Assembly (NCBI GenBank): GCA_031389045.1
Contig: JANMSE010000260.1
Location: 1-5,355 of the forward strand
DNA: 5,355 nucleotides
From: JABFSC01 sp031389045
GTDB taxonomy: Bacteria > Desulfobacterota > Binatia > Bin18
Direction: 5' to 3'
Shown: positions 5,221-5,355 of the stretch, one piece after another
How positions within the stretch are numbered: position 1 is the stretch's first letter
Layout: each line of letters begins with the position of its first letter
Notes under the pieces: generated by a model
The model's database searches: none
What the model saw: the letters and a program-made list of their open reading frames with translations, nothing else
Told to the model about the DNA's origin: nothing
Program-made: the position numbers and the translations under genes

Positions 5221-5237
5221 TTGGGGACGTGCCCCAA
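5221..5237. terminator. GC-rich hairpin between the aminotransferase and epimerase genes
   Basis: TTGGGG and CCCCAA flank a 5-base loop, giving a perfect 6-bp stem 15 bases after the aminotransferase stop. The - strand continues with TTCATTCT, which is too T-poor for a clear intrinsic terminator. It may act as an intra-operon attenuator or mRNA stabiliser, or be a chance or repeat-derived palindrome. Confidence 0.35.
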
Positions 5238-5252
5238 CGCTGCTCACGAACT

Positions 5253-5355
5253 TCATAATTTTGGGGAGTAAAAGGAAGAAATGGTCTCCACCACATGTTG
5301 CCGTTGAGCTTCGCTCAGCTCTGGATAAATTGGGATGGCGAGCGTCTCCGACGCA
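5253..5355 (-). CDS. DegT/DnrJ/EryC1/StrS-family aminotransferase, C-terminal end only
   Basis: The - strand frame entering from the right edge gives 33 residues: ASETLAIPIYPELSEAQRQH, then VVETISSFYSPKL and TGA (5255-5253). The arrangement ETLA-(I/L)-PIYPELSEAQ followed by VVETI and an aromatic near the end is the usual C-terminal signature of PLP-dependent sugar aminotransferases of the DegT/DnrJ/EryC1/StrS family, which transfer an amino group from glutamate to a keto-sugar nucleotide in O-antigen, capsule or glycoside synthesis. The catalytic Lys and the rest of the protein are outside the window. The epimerase gene lies 109 bases downstream on the same strand, supporting a shared nucleotide-sugar operon. 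The assignment rests on a short tail but a distinctive one. Confidence 0.78.
   Translation of the reverse strand, partial: ASETLAIPIYPELSEAQRQHVVETISSFYSPKL

Overview
The window is a chromosomal stretch of moderately high GC (judged by eye) from a bacterium, probably Gram-negative and environmental. It contains the end of a tRNA-dependent amidotransferase gene, an acyl-CoA dehydrogenase and nucleotide-sugar genes, separated by intergenic DNA rich in short repeats. Fatty-acyl metabolism, a coiled-coil PD-(D/E)XK-like protein and heptamer/REP-type repeats would fit an uncultured Deltaproteobacteria, Binatia or Tectomicrobia-like lineage. That placement is an impression, not a result.

Left part, + strand (1-2717): the 3' part of gatB (1-1287, cut by the left edge), then a 236-base spacer, then a complete acyl-CoA dehydrogenase (1524-2717). 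The spacer holds heptamer repeats and a pair of inverted REP-like units (REPIN-like). An 18-bp perfect direct repeat brackets that pair, and its second copy abuts the ribosome binding site of the dehydrogenase.

Middle (2718-4104): a convergent spacer that can fold into a long imperfect hairpin with heptamer arms; a possible 26-residue single-pass membrane peptide on the - strand (2862-2942); and a - strand gene (3019-3864) for a coiled-coil protein whose heptad region was built by 63-bp tandem duplication and whose C-terminal domain resembles the PD-(D/E)XK nuclease fold. A further 240-base spacer contains seven consecutive AGCNNNN heptamers and a weak 37-codon + strand ORF.

Right part, - strand (4105-5355): an extended SDR sugar epimerase/dehydratase gene broken by a single-base frameshift near 4793. 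Upstream of it is the last 33 codons of a DegT/DnrJ/EryC1/StrS-type sugar aminotransferase, cut by the right edge. Together they look like the end of a surface-glycan or nucleotide-sugar operon.

I see no convincing new multi-gene system. The most unusual signal is the intergenic repeat family: heptamers with an RGC core recur in every larger spacer, lie directly downstream of three genes in the same orientation relative to those genes, and in one spacer sit beside a REPIN-like element.
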